Shown one piece after another: positions 8,101-16,156 of a stretch of 64,000 bases of DNA (the first letter of the stretch is position 1; every line of letters starts with the position of its first letter). The stretch spans positions 62,001 to 126,000 of the forward strand of contig JAWXCB010000054.1 in assembly GCA_034440455.1 (NCBI GenBank). Direction: 5' to 3'. Both the position numbers and the translations under genes were made by a program. This DNA is from JAWXCB01 sp034440455 (GTDB lineage: Bacteria; Bacteroidota; Bacteroidia; Chitinophagales; CAIOSU01). The notes below the pieces were generated by a model. The model made no database searches. It was given only the letters and a program-made list of their open reading frames with translations, and was not told the DNA's origin.

Positions 8101-9477
8101 CGTAGTGTCGCCTGTGGCGGTATCAACAGTAAGAATATTGAAAACAGTTGTTGTGTCAATAATGCCTGCATTGAGATGAAGCACAGAATCATTGCCTATG
8201 CCGCTGTCAATGGCTATCGCATGTATTCTTAAAAAATATTCAAGCCCAACATCTGAATCAGCTATATCAATTGTTTTTGTAAATCCTGCGCACACCGCAT
8301 CAAACGTATCAGTGGGCGGCTCTTGCGGCTGCATGGTGTCCACAATTGCAATGGTAGTAACTGCTTCTGTGTAACATCCTGTTGTGCTGTCGCGGCCTCT
8401 CAACCATAGCAGGGTGTCTGCCATCGGAGCTACTGTAACGCTGATGTCATGAGGCGATGCTTCAATCTGCGAGCCGGAGAAACTGCTGTCATACGCCCAC
8501 TCGATTTGGTTGCCCCAGTATTTTGCCGTGATGTCGGGAAAAGTAAACGAGTAAGCCGTGTCGCTTGCAACGAACTGCGGAGCGGGAGAAACGGGCTTTG
8601 CATAATGGCTTGCCGTGCCTGCTACAGCCCAATTCACGGGCTTATGCAAAATCATCAAATCGTATTTGCTCAGTGAATCCGTTTGAAATTCTCTCTGCGT
8701 TGTGTTGAGCGCACCTGCAAGTTGCGTCCAGTCTTTCCAGCATTTGTTGCCGAGGCGCGAAAGAATCAGGCTGTCGTCTGTTCCGTTCAGTTCACTGCTG
8801 TCATACTTCAGTGTAATTTCTGAAACAGGGTTTTGCGTGTATTGTGCGGCATTAATGAACCAATATCTGTCAGCGATTTTCAGCGCATGGCTGTCAACGC
8901 CCGCAGAGGCAAAAGGATAGCGCAGCAGTTCATACGGTTTCGGAAAATTATCGCTCTGCGTTTTGTAAGTGCTGAATTCGATAATTCCATTTTCTCCATT
9001 GCCTATATCAATTACACTCAGTTCAATCCCCACATCCTGCAACGAGTCATTCACAAACGGCACTTTGTATTTGCCTGTGTTTTCCCCAATGTGCCACACC
9101 ACCTTTCCCCACAATGAATCTTCCGCAATCAACTTTCCCTCCGTAACCTGCAAGGCATTCGTATCGCCATTCAGCAGCACCAGCTTGTTCGAGTTCAACT
9201 GCAACACGCCCTTTTGCAAAATCATCCCGCTGTCAATTATCATTTGCGCAGCATTGCCTGTCAACCGAATATCACCCGCATTTTTAAGCGAGTCCGTTTT
9301 CAGCGTTGCGCTATTTTGAATTACACTTGCGGTGTCCATGAGCATTTTGCCTTTCACCGTCATCGCACCGCCTGAGATAGTGATTTTGCCTCCGGTGGAG
9401 TTGAGTACTTGAGCGTTTGCAGGTATTGAGTATTGGGTAATGAGTAGTGAGATGAAAAATGCAATTCGTGAAAACAT
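5143..9477 (-). CDS. Giant T9SS-exported protein with a GH16-like domain
   Basis: 1444 aa. A signal peptide covers 1-23. Residues 25-110 are a repetitive beta-fibre (ISGGAMTVKGKMLMDTASV). Then come Ig/bacterial-surface-type segments, twice containing NQIEWAYDSSFSGSQIEASP-like units. A GH16/laminarinase-like jelly roll lies at about 655-910 (SDEFNYN, WPAFWIFSG). A region of short Y/W-rich repeats (about 945-1330; LVYYKGTDHHLWVWE, TGNELMYLKK) resembles a tectonin-type propeller. A T9SS type A domain (VVVYPNPSENAV) closes the protein. In the GH16 active-site motif ExDxxE the sequence is E802-F-D804-I-F-D807: the acid/base Glu is replaced by Asp, so catalysis is uncertain. It is the first gene of a two-gene unit. 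Confidence 0.85.
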   Translation of the reverse strand: MFSRIAFFISLLITQYSIPANAQVLNSTGGKITISGGAMTVKGKMLMDTASVIQNSATLKTDSLKNAGDIRLTGNAAQMIIDSGMILQKGVLQLNSNKLVLLNGDTNALQVTEGKLIAEDSLWGKVVWHIGENTGKYKVPFVNDSLQDVGIELSVIDIGNGENGIIEFSTYKTQSDNFPKPYELLRYPFASAGVDSHALKIADRYWFINAAQYTQNPVSEITLKYDSSELNGTDDSLILSRLGNKCWKDWTQLAGALNTTQREFQTDSLSKYDLMILHKPVNWAVAGTASHYAKPVSPAPQFVASDTAYSFTFPDITAKYWGNQIEWAYDSSFSGSQIEASPHDISVTVAPMADTLLWLRGRDSTTGCYTEAVTTIAIVDTMQPQEPPTDTFDAVCAGFTKTIDIADSDVGLEYFLRIHAIAIDSGIGNDSVLHLNAGIIDTTTVFNILTVDTATGDTTIIDLSYVIRAIDSVGTPVFIEGDTFVHVDDSICYFAAAENSTSLIYKIHSGSADIDSLTGCISNVTSDFTIRAVAKGLPSCGTKTNDYSVTITEIAAPEPPEAQYAVVDTQQKLEFVFDSIYAGAGGNQIEWAFNPDFDDSEILASPATISFYLDAGKDTAIYLRSRHNETGKVSKTKRTGARLAYPLLSAGLLDKSQWELQSDLSDEFNYNTSLTPTLPAAHPDFQLKWALNYCDDPGCLSANCDNHVHGVTERQYYNFSNDDIGSSGEVSFVNGMVRLAATKLTTPFIPTCTPNRSFTYRSGMLGSKEHYSVATPALFEIRCKMPGTGAWPAFWIFSGVTEFDIFDDSRWLSEAPNNHRTQSGGIDATRASTGDTDCGQQFFKLTPCDYTEDWHTFSLLVSDDQIIFFVDGKETWSIFLDAQDPFPAQLPNLLRLYINLAVLDDVEDTYEYLVDYVRYYQPRNNPSIRPPTLQNLQNDVPLTLENPNANTTNYNLPKKASYYTVSPYSRIATIGSGNDVKVFHQNKANPNVAYVSFISNNDWTEQRVITSGIGNVKDFLTAVNEDLVYYQGTGNELMYLKKDNNTWTVHQAFDHIYQGNYIANCAGYISVTSTGLVYYKGTDHHLWVWEPGARKWKISLDSPGGLGAPVVVNKSGTLAFYVDNQYNLRQLYLPNVVLTSWQKIPTPVVDLPGNLTFHLELDEINSCIFFIATSAPLQRSLYYYPWNFNSANPAGVVKLGNHNVPPFHQNNDFVCADYYNICADCNLVNSYLTLNHDKNILFVKERDEKVWYYFNDGEQSFDADGNEISRENWNKTPLDYFGDLVSGPIAVESESLGKLFYVSKTDGYLYAVDWVNADYPLVCPESHLGPEYGAYKISNADDTSSNWNNGEIIFGDTTNELEVVVYPNPSENAVTIIIDNLIENSTVQIAIEDLNGKCIYKANEVMAGGKYAHEWNTAGIQKGFYFYKILINRDTMCAGKLVKL

Positions 9478-9663
9478 GATGCAGGAATTTGTTGGTTTTC
9501 AAATGCCTCAGTAAAATACCATACACACGAATGTAATAAACGGAAACGCAGTTGTGCGAGGGAAAAGTGATAAAAAGTTATCAACTAAGTAATACTGCGT
9601 AATTCATAGCAATTCAAAAAAACCTTACAGTCTTTTTAGCAATTCAGAAAGTTTTTCCCCTGC

Positions 9664-9693
9664 TTTTTAATCAGAGAATTCCTTTTATATTTG
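9664..9693 (+). promoter_or_regulatory. Promoter of the rimP-nusA-infB operon
   Basis: TATATTTG at 9686-9693 matches TAnnTTTG exactly. A T-tract (9664-9668) 17 bp upstream can act as the -33 element. The predicted start of transcription is near 9699-9701, about ten bases before the leader hairpin at 9711. The 226-bp gap (9478-9703) to the divergent GH16-like gene holds nothing else recognisable. Confidence 0.65.
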
Positions 9694-9710
9694 CATCCAG
9701 AAAATGTGGA

Positions 9711-9733
9711 GGGGACAGATAGTCCCCTTTTTT
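9711..9733 (+). terminator. Attenuator-like leader hairpin of the rimP operon
   Basis: GGGGAC (9711-9716), loop AGATA, GTCCCC (9722-9727) and six T residues (9728-9733) form a textbook intrinsic terminator only about ten bases after the predicted transcription start and before the likely rimP start codon. Similar short GC hairpins with U-tracts precede rimP in other Bacteroidota (my recollection, not tested here). Because NusA is encoded downstream, feedback attenuation is a plausible role. Confidence 0.6.
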
Positions 9734-9742
9734 ATTACGCAG

Positions 9743-10210
9743 GTGGATACAGAAACAGTCAAATTGAAAATTACGGAGTGGCTGGAGGAAAAATTCAAGC
9801 AGGAACCTGAATATTTCCTGGTGGATGTGAAAGTGCAGGGCAAAGTGTTAGCGGTCTTCATAGAGGGAGATAATGGCATCGCGATTGAAAAGTGCGTTGC
9901 CTTTAGCCGCCACCTCTCAACACATTTGGAAGGTGAAGCGTTGCTGGGCAGCAATTATATTCTGGAAGTTTCATCTCCCGGAACAGAAAACCCCTTCAAA
10001 TTGTTGAGGCAGTACAAAAAATACATCGGCAAGGATGTGAACGTGGTGAAATTTGACGGAGTGAGACTCGATGGCGTGTTGCGCGATGCAGATGAAATGA
10101 AGGTGACGCTGGAAACACAAGTGAAAGTGAAGGGCAAGCCAAATGAAGTGAAAATGCACGAAATACCTTTAACAGAAATAAAATCAACAAAGCCAAATCT
10201 TAATTTTTGA
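9743..10210 (+). CDS. rimP: Ribosome maturation factor RimP
   Basis: Taken from GTG at 9743 this is 156 aa, the usual RimP length. The in-frame ATG at 9704 would place the leader hairpin and its T-run inside the coding region and start only a few bases after transcription begins, so it is less likely. Seen: an N-terminal alpha/beta domain (WLEEKFKQEPEYFLVDVKV, then SRHLSTHLEGE) and the conserved LEVSSPGTENPF motif, then a C-terminal SH3-like barrel (YIGKDVNVVKFDG). RimP assists 30S subunit assembly. It lies 3 nt before nusA in the conserved rimP-nusA-infB operon. Confidence 0.92.
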   Translation: MDTETVKLKITEWLEEKFKQEPEYFLVDVKVQGKVLAVFIEGDNGIAIEKCVAFSRHLSTHLEGEALLGSNYILEVSSPGTENPFKLLRQYKKYIGKDVNVVKFDGVRLDGVLRDADEMKVTLETQVKVKGKPNEVKMHEIPLTEIKSTKPNLNF

Positions 10211-10213
10211 GTT

Positions 10214-11467
10214 ATGAATAGCATTGAACTGATTGAATCGTTTTCGGAGTTCAAGGACAACAAGAACATTGATCGTCCTACGATGATGAAGGTGCTGGAA
10301 GAAGTGTTCCGCACACTCATGCGCAAAAAATACGGCTCCGATGAAAACTTTGATGTCATTGTAAACACCGAAAAGGGTGACCTTGAAATCTGGCGTAAGC
10401 GCGAGATTGTTGAGGACGGCAAGGTGGAAGACCCGCTGAAGCAAGTAGGGATTACCGAAGCAAAGCAGATTGAAGAAGATTACGAAGTAGGCGAAGAAGC
10501 CTACGAGGAAATTCCGATTGAAAGCTTTGGCAGAAGAACCGTGCTCGCAGCGCGTCAGACATTGCAGTCGAAAATCACCGAATTAGAAAAAGACGAAGTC
10601 TATAAGAAATATAAAGACCGCGTGGGTGAAATCCTCACGGCTGAAGTCTATCAGGTTTGGAAGAAAGAAGCCCTGCTGCTTGATGATGAAGGCAACGAGT
10701 TGATTCTCCCGAAAATGGAGCAAATCAAGCATGACTATTTCAAGAAGGGCGACACAGTGAGAGCGGTGGTGAAGAAAGTAGAGATGCGCGGTAACAATCC
10801 GGTTGTGATTTTATCAAGAACGGATAATGCCTTCCTCGCGAAGTTGATGGAGTTGGAAGTTCCTGAAATCTTTGACGGGCTGATTACTATCAAACACATC
10901 GTGCGTGAGCCGGGTGAAAAGGCGAAAGTGGTGGTAGAATCTTATGACGACCGCATTGACCCCGTAGGCGCTTGTGTGGGGATGAAAGGTTCGAGAATTC
11001 ACGGCATCGTGCGTGAGTTGAAGAACGAGAATATTGACATCATCAATTACACCGCAAACCTGAATCTGTTGATTCAGCGCGCGCTGGCTCCTGCTAAAAT
11101 CACTTCATTGACTATTGATGACGAGAAGAAATCCGTTTCGGTTTATTTGAAACCCGACCAGGTTTCGCTTGCCATCGGCAAAGGCGGTCAAAACATCAAG
11201 CTCGCGAGCAGATTAGTAGGACACCAGATTGACGTGTTCCGCGATATTGAAGAAGGTGAAGAATATGATGTTGATTTGGAAGAATTCTCCGATGAAATTG
11301 ACAGTTGGATTATTGACGCATTGAAAGGCATCGGTTGCGACACTGCAAAGTCAGTGTTGGAACTCAATGTCGAAGAATTAGCGCGCAGAACCGACCTTGA
11401 GGAAGAAACCATCAACGAAGTGGTGAAAATCCTGAAGGCTGAGTTTGAGCATGACGAGAAAAAGTAA
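10214..11467 (+). CDS. nusA: Transcription termination/antitermination factor NusA
   Basis: 417 aa. The order is an N-terminal RNA-polymerase-binding domain (about 1-125), an S1 domain (about 130-200; GEILTAEVYQVWKKEALLLDDEGNE), and tandem KH domains (about 225-345) with VGACVGMKGSRIHGIVREL and LAIGKGGQNIKLASRL. A C-terminal helix-hairpin segment follows (WIIDALKGIGCDTAKSVL). It modulates pausing, termination and antitermination on RNA polymerase. It sits between rimP and infB and may control its own operon through the leader hairpin. Confidence 0.97.
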   Translation: MNSIELIESFSEFKDNKNIDRPTMMKVLEEVFRTLMRKKYGSDENFDVIVNTEKGDLEIWRKREIVEDGKVEDPLKQVGITEAKQIEEDYEVGEEAYEEIPIESFGRRTVLAARQTLQSKITELEKDEVYKKYKDRVGEILTAEVYQVWKKEALLLDDEGNELILPKMEQIKHDYFKKGDTVRAVVKKVEMRGNNPVVILSRTDNAFLAKLMELEVPEIFDGLITIKHIVREPGEKAKVVVESYDDRIDPVGACVGMKGSRIHGIVRELKNENIDIINYTANLNLLIQRALAPAKITSLTIDDEKKSVSVYLKPDQVSLAIGKGGQNIKLASRLVGHQIDVFRDIEEGEEYDVDLEEFSDEIDSWIIDALKGIGCDTAKSVLELNVEELARRTDLEEETINEVVKILKAEFEHDEKK

Positions 11468-11562
11468 ACAGCGCTAATGTTCGCGGCTTGTCATTAAAAA
11501 AAGCAAACTGCAAACAACAAACTGCTATAGAAACAGAGCGGTTGTTGCCGGAATAAAAGAAT

Positions 11563-14328
11563 ATGTCAGAAGTAAAAACGATAAGAATTGCTAAAGTAGC
11601 CAGTGAGTTGAACGTAGGCATACACACTGTTGTGGAACACCTGAAAAAGGCGGGACATGATGTGGAAAATAAGCCTACGGCAAAACTCACAGAGGAGATG
11701 TATCATCTTTTGCTGCGCGATTTTCAGAAAGATGTTGCGGATAAAGAAAAGGCGGAAAAAGTCACCATAGGCGCTGAACACAAAGATGTAGTGCTCTCAT
11801 CTGCCATCACTGCTCCAAAGAAAGAAGCCGAATTAGATGAGGTGCTCATTAAATCTTCCGCGAAGGAAGCCATTGCACCCAAAGAGAAAAAGGAAAAGCC
11901 AAAGCCCGCAGAAAAGGAAGAACCGGTAGTTGAAAAAGCGGAACGGACTGATTTGGGAGGGTTGAAGGTTGTAGGCAAGGTGGATTTAACTCCAAAGCCA
12001 AAACAGGTTGAAACTCCTCCTGACCCCGTTGTTGAACCCGCAATTGTTGAAGTTAAGGAAGTCAAGAAAGAAAAAGAGCCGGTTATTGAGCCGGAGATGA
12101 TTAAAACCGAGCGTATTCAACTTACAGGTCCGCGTGTGGTTGGCAGAATGGAGTTGCCGGTTGAGAAAATTCCGGAGAAGAAAGAAAAGCCACAGGAGTC
12201 ATACGGAGATGCGCAGAAGCGCAAGCGCAAGAGAATCGTAAAACAAATCACGCTCAAAGAAGGCGAAGAAAGACGCCCTGACGGAGCAGGTGCCAGACCG
12301 GGGCAGGGTGGCTTCAACCGTCCGGGACAAGGTGGTTTCAACCGCCCCGGACAGGGTGGTTTCAACCGTCCGGGACAGGGAGGCTTCAACCGTCCGCGCA
12401 CGGATGAACAGCAACAGGTTTCCGAAAAAGAAATTCAGGATAAAATCAAATCAACGCTTGCCAAACTGGGCAAATTAGGCACCAGCACCAGAGGCAAGGG
12501 CGTGAAATCACGCATCAAGCGCCAGAGAAAAGAAGATGCAGCCGCAGTAGCACACGCTGATTCTATTGAATCAGCAAATGTGATTCAGGTCACTGAATTT
12601 ATTTCAGTGAGCGAATTAGCCAGCCTCATGAACGTGAGCGCAACCGAAGTAATCAGCAAGTGTTTGAAACTCGGCATCATGGTTTCTATCAACCAGCGGG
12701 TGGATGCCGAAGTAATTGAATTGGTGGCAGATGAATTCAAGTTTAAAGTGAAGTTCATCAGCATTGCCGACCAGATGGAAGAAGACGAAGACGAAGATGA
12801 TGCACCGGAAGATTTGGTAACCCGCGCACCCATCGTTACCGTGATGGGTCACGTTGATCACGGAAAAACTTCATTGCTCGATTTTATCCGCAGCACCAAT
12901 GTAATCAGTCAGGAAGCAGGCGGTATCACACAACATATCGGGGCGCACGAAGTAACAACTGAAAGCGGACGAAAGGTAGTGTTTCTTGACACGCCTGGTC
13001 ACGAAGCATTCACTGCAATGCGCGCGCGCGGAGCAAAAGTGACAGACGTTGCAGTAATCGTTATCGCTGCCGATGATGCCGTGATGCCGCAAACGCGCGA
13101 AGCCATCAGCCACGCGCAGGCTGCAAACGTACCCATGATTTTCGCCATCAACAAGATTGACAAAGAAGGCGCACAGCCCGAAAAGATACGCGAGCAACTC
13201 GCCAACATGAACCTGCTCGTGGAAGAGTGGGGAGGCAAATTCCAATCACAGGAAATCTCTGCCAAAAAAGGATTGAATATTGACAAGCTGCTCGATAAGA
13301 TTCTGCTGGAATCCGACATGCTCGAATTAAAAGCAAATCCCGAACGCCATGCCACAGGCACCGTTATCGAAGCAACCCTCGACAAAGGGCGCGGCTACGT
13401 GGCGACATTGCTCGTGCAAAACGGCACGCTGCATGTCGGTGACATCGTGGTGTCAGGCACCAACATGGGAAAAGTGAAAGCTATGTTCAACGAAAAAAGC
13501 GAGAAGCGCACCGAAGCCGGTCCCTCTTCCGCATCGTTGATTCTTGGATTAAATGGCGCACCGCAAGCGGGCGAATCATTTAAAGTTTTTGAAGACGAAC
13601 AAGACGCAAAAGAAGTCACTAACAAACGCGACCAGATTATCCGTGAACAAGGTTTGCGCACCAAGAAACATATTACGCTTGATGAAATCGGCAGACGCCT
13701 TGCGCTTGGCACCTTCAAAGAACTGAACGTCATCGTGAAAGCCGATGTGGATGGCTCCGTGCAGGCATTGAGCGACTCGCTGCAAAAACTTTCCACGCAG
13801 GAAATCGTGGTCAACGTGGTGCTTTCCGCAGTCGGTCAGATTACCGAATCAGATGTGCTGCTCGCATCCGCATCCGATGCCATCATCATCGGCTTCAATG
13901 TGCGCCCGTCCGTTTCTGCCCGCAAACTGGCTGAAAAAGAAAACATCGAAATCCGCCTCTACTCCATCATCTATGACGCGATTGACCAAATCAAGACAGC
14001 GATGGAAGGCTTGCTCGAACCCACCATCCAGGAAAAAGTCACCGGCACTGCCGAAGTGAAAGAAGTGTTCAAGGTGAGCAAAATCGGCACTGTTGCTGGC
14101 TCGCAGGTGGTGGACGGCAAAATCACCAACAAGTCGAAAATCCGCCTTGTCCGCAATGGAATCGTTGTCTATACCGGTGTCGTTGACACGCTCAAGCGCT
14201 TCAAAGACGAAGCGCGCGAAGTGCTCTCCGGGCAGGAGTGCGGCATCTTCATTAAAGATTACAACGACATCAAAGCAGGCGACTTGATTGAGAGCTACGA
14301 AGAAACAGAAGTGAAGCGCACCTTGTAA
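11563..14328 (+). CDS. infB: Translation initiation factor IF-2
   Basis: 921 aa. An N-terminal IF2_N-like segment (IRIAKVASELNVGIHTVVEHLKKAGHDVE) precedes a long charged Lys/Glu/Pro linker containing four GGFNRPGQ repeats (about 247-278). A second helical module is followed by the GTPase: G1 GHVDHGKT at 429-436, DTPGHE near 476, NKID near 530. Beta-barrel and C-terminal domains complete it, ending near 921. IF-2 recruits initiator tRNA to the 30S subunit with GTP. The 95-nt gap after nusA has no terminator, so cotranscription is likely. Confidence 0.98.
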   Translation: MSEVKTIRIAKVASELNVGIHTVVEHLKKAGHDVENKPTAKLTEEMYHLLLRDFQKDVADKEKAEKVTIGAEHKDVVLSSAITAPKKEAELDEVLIKSSAKEAIAPKEKKEKPKPAEKEEPVVEKAERTDLGGLKVVGKVDLTPKPKQVETPPDPVVEPAIVEVKEVKKEKEPVIEPEMIKTERIQLTGPRVVGRMELPVEKIPEKKEKPQESYGDAQKRKRKRIVKQITLKEGEERRPDGAGARPGQGGFNRPGQGGFNRPGQGGFNRPGQGGFNRPRTDEQQQVSEKEIQDKIKSTLAKLGKLGTSTRGKGVKSRIKRQRKEDAAAVAHADSIESANVIQVTEFISVSELASLMNVSATEVISKCLKLGIMVSINQRVDAEVIELVADEFKFKVKFISIADQMEEDEDEDDAPEDLVTRAPIVTVMGHVDHGKTSLLDFIRSTNVISQEAGGITQHIGAHEVTTESGRKVVFLDTPGHEAFTAMRARGAKVTDVAVIVIAADDAVMPQTREAISHAQAANVPMIFAINKIDKEGAQPEKIREQLANMNLLVEEWGGKFQSQEISAKKGLNIDKLLDKILLESDMLELKANPERHATGTVIEATLDKGRGYVATLLVQNGTLHVGDIVVSGTNMGKVKAMFNEKSEKRTEAGPSSASLILGLNGAPQAGESFKVFEDEQDAKEVTNKRDQIIREQGLRTKKHITLDEIGRRLALGTFKELNVIVKADVDGSVQALSDSLQKLSTQEIVVNVVLSAVGQITESDVLLASASDAIIIGFNVRPSVSARKLAEKENIEIRLYSIIYDAIDQIKTAMEGLLEPTIQEKVTGTAEVKEVFKVSKIGTVAGSQVVDGKITNKSKIRLVRNGIVVYTGVVDTLKRFKDEAREVLSGQECGIFIKDYNDIKAGDLIESYEETEVKRTL
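12301..12396 (+). repeat. Four 24-bp tandem repeats inside infB
   Basis: Exactly 96 bp, four near-identical 24-bp units encoding GQGGFNRP. They fall in the disordered linker of IF-2, where unit number can change without touching the frame or the GTPase. Confidence 0.9.
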
Positions 14329-14349
14329 TTTTCCCGTGCAATCGCACAG

Positions 14350-15192
14350 ATGGCTTCCGCTCCATTTTCTATCCTGATTCCCTCTTGGAATAATTTGTGT
14401 TACTTAAAGCTTTGCATTGAAAGCATTCAAAAGAATTCTTCAGTTCAACATCAAATCATCGTTCATGTAAATGAAGGCGCGGATGGAACGCTCATTTGGG
14501 TGCAGGCAAACAGAATTGAACACACCTTCAGCCTTGAGAATATTGGAGTCTGCAAAGCGTTGAATGCCGCTGCGCAGCTTGCGCAGCGCCATTTCATTAT
14601 TTACGTGAATGATGACATGTATGCCTGTCCCCAATGGGATACATTTCTTTCGGAAGAAATTGAACAAGTGGGCAGTCAATCGTTTATGTTTTCATCAACG
14701 ATGATTGAACCCCGCGAGTCGGGGAATTCGTGTGTAATTGTGCAGAATTTTGGAGATGCCCTTGAAAACTTTCAGGAAGAAAATTTACTCCAAGCTGACT
14801 TGGAAAAGTTTGCTTGGTGTGGAGCATCATGTCCCCCTGTTTTACTTCCGAAAGCGCTTTGGCAAAAAGTCGGTGGAATGAGCGAAGAATTTTCACCGGG
14901 CATGTATTCTGATCCTGATTTATCCATGAAAGTATGGCAACAAGGCTGTAGAGTTTTCAAGGGCATCGGAAAAAGCAGGGTGTATCACTTCCAATGCAAG
15001 ACCACGGGACGCATCCCAAAAAATGACGGCAGAAAAACTTTTCTGAGAAAGTGGGGCATCCTGCCTTCTTTCTTTTATAAATATTATCTCCGGATGGGCG
15101 AATCGTGGAATGGCAAACTGCAAGAGCCAAAGAAAAATCTCCAATTCTGGATGCAGGAGTTGCGCTCGCATGTATTAAGACAATTTACTTAA
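14350..15192 (+). CDS. Family 2 glycosyltransferase
   Basis: 280 aa. A GT-A fold begins at the N-terminus (FSILIPSWNNLCYLKLCIESI), with IIVHVNEGADGT for nucleotide binding, NIGVCKALN, and the metal-binding VNDDMY motif (DxD equivalent). A probable acceptor motif PDLSMKVWQQG follows. There is no membrane segment. The donor and acceptor sugars cannot be told. It starts 21 nt after infB and is followed 11 nt later by a second glycosyltransferase gene, so both may ride on the infB transcript. Confidence 0.85.
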   Translation: MASAPFSILIPSWNNLCYLKLCIESIQKNSSVQHQIIVHVNEGADGTLIWVQANRIEHTFSLENIGVCKALNAAAQLAQRHFIIYVNDDMYACPQWDTFLSEEIEQVGSQSFMFSSTMIEPRESGNSCVIVQNFGDALENFQEENLLQADLEKFAWCGASCPPVLLPKALWQKVGGMSEEFSPGMYSDPDLSMKVWQQGCRVFKGIGKSRVYHFQCKTTGRIPKNDGRKTFLRKWGILPSFFYKYYLRMGESWNGKLQEPKKNLQFWMQELRSHVLRQFT

Positions 15193-15203
15193 AACAACGC
15201 AGC

Positions 15204-16153
15204 ATGAGCATCAGCGGATTTATGATGGTGAAGAATGGCGTGAAATTGTATTATCCTGTAAAGGAAGCAATCCAGTCCATTCTCCGTTGGTAGATGAATT
15301 CGTTATAGCGCTTGGCGATTGCGATGCAGACGATCTAACCGAAAAAGAAATCCAAAGCATTCAATCAGACAAAATCAAAATCATCCGCACGGTGTGGGAT
15401 TTGGAAAAATATCCGCGCGGCATGGAGAATGCCCACCAAACCGACATTGCGAAAAATGCCTGCACAGGCGATTGGCTTTTTTATTTGCAGGCAGATGAAG
15501 TTGTGCATGAAAAAGATTTACCCGCAATAAAAACTCGCTGCGCACAACTGCTGCACGACAAAGAAGTAGAAGGATTGCTGTTTGATTATTACCATTTCTG
15601 GGGCGATTACAATCATTGTCACCGGTCGCATGGATGGTATCAGCAGGAAATACGCATCGTGCGGAATGATAAAGAAATTCACTCGTGGCAGTCGGCACAG
15701 TCGTTCAGGCGCATCCCGAATTTTGAAGGAATAAATTATCGTCAGAAAAAAGACACCACTAAACTGAAAGTTGCAATGGTGGATGCACACATCTATCATT
15801 ATGGCTATGTGCGCCCGCCCCGCTTTATGCAGAAGAAAACAAAATCACTTGCGACAATTCATAAAGGCGAGATGATTGTACACCAGATGTTTCGAAGCAG
15901 ACCTGCTGAATTTGATTACGGACCGCTGGGAAGAATTCCCCTTTTTAAAGGAAGTCATCCGGCAGTGATGCAGCAGCGGATAAAAGAATTCAACTGGGCA
16001 GATGCGCTTAACTATTCTTCGGAATTTACGCTCATCAGGGAAAAACATAAACACGAGAAACTGAAAAACCGCGCACTTTCATTCGTTGAAAACCACTTGC
16101 GGAACGGCAGACACTTGTTTGCGCCAAGAAACTACATCCTGCTGGATAGATAA
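15204..16153 (+). CDS. Glycosyltransferase (GT2-like) with an apparent -1 frameshift near 15280
   Basis: ATG at 15204 opens MSISGFMMVKNGVKLYYPVK, a typical GT2 start, but this frame stops at 15293 (..SILRW). The sequence continues in another frame as LVDEFVIALGDCDADD, to 16153. Adding one C to the CTCCG at about 15280 joins the halves as SILPLVDEF, giving about 317 aa. Seen downstream: the DxD-like LQADEV and an H-rich acceptor region (RSHGWYQQEIRIVR). The break may be a real recent mutation or a sequencing/assembly slip in a C run; translation of the 3' part alone (ATG near 15287) would lack the nucleotide-binding start. Gene order with the preceding GT suggests a shared glycan pathway. Confidence 0.8.
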
Positions 16154-16156
16154 CGC

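Noticed and set aside
9704..9742. ATG at 9704 as the rimP start
   Set aside because: It lies within a few bases of the predicted transcription start, and the first codons are the leader hairpin and its T-run; the GTG at 9743 gives the normal RimP N-terminus.
12301..12396. CRISPR-like array
   Set aside because: Units are directly adjacent 24-bp coding repeats inside infB with no spacers.
15260..15300. Programmed frameshift in the glycosyltransferase
   Set aside because: No slippery heptamer with a downstream structure is visible, and a simple one-base loss in a C run explains the break.
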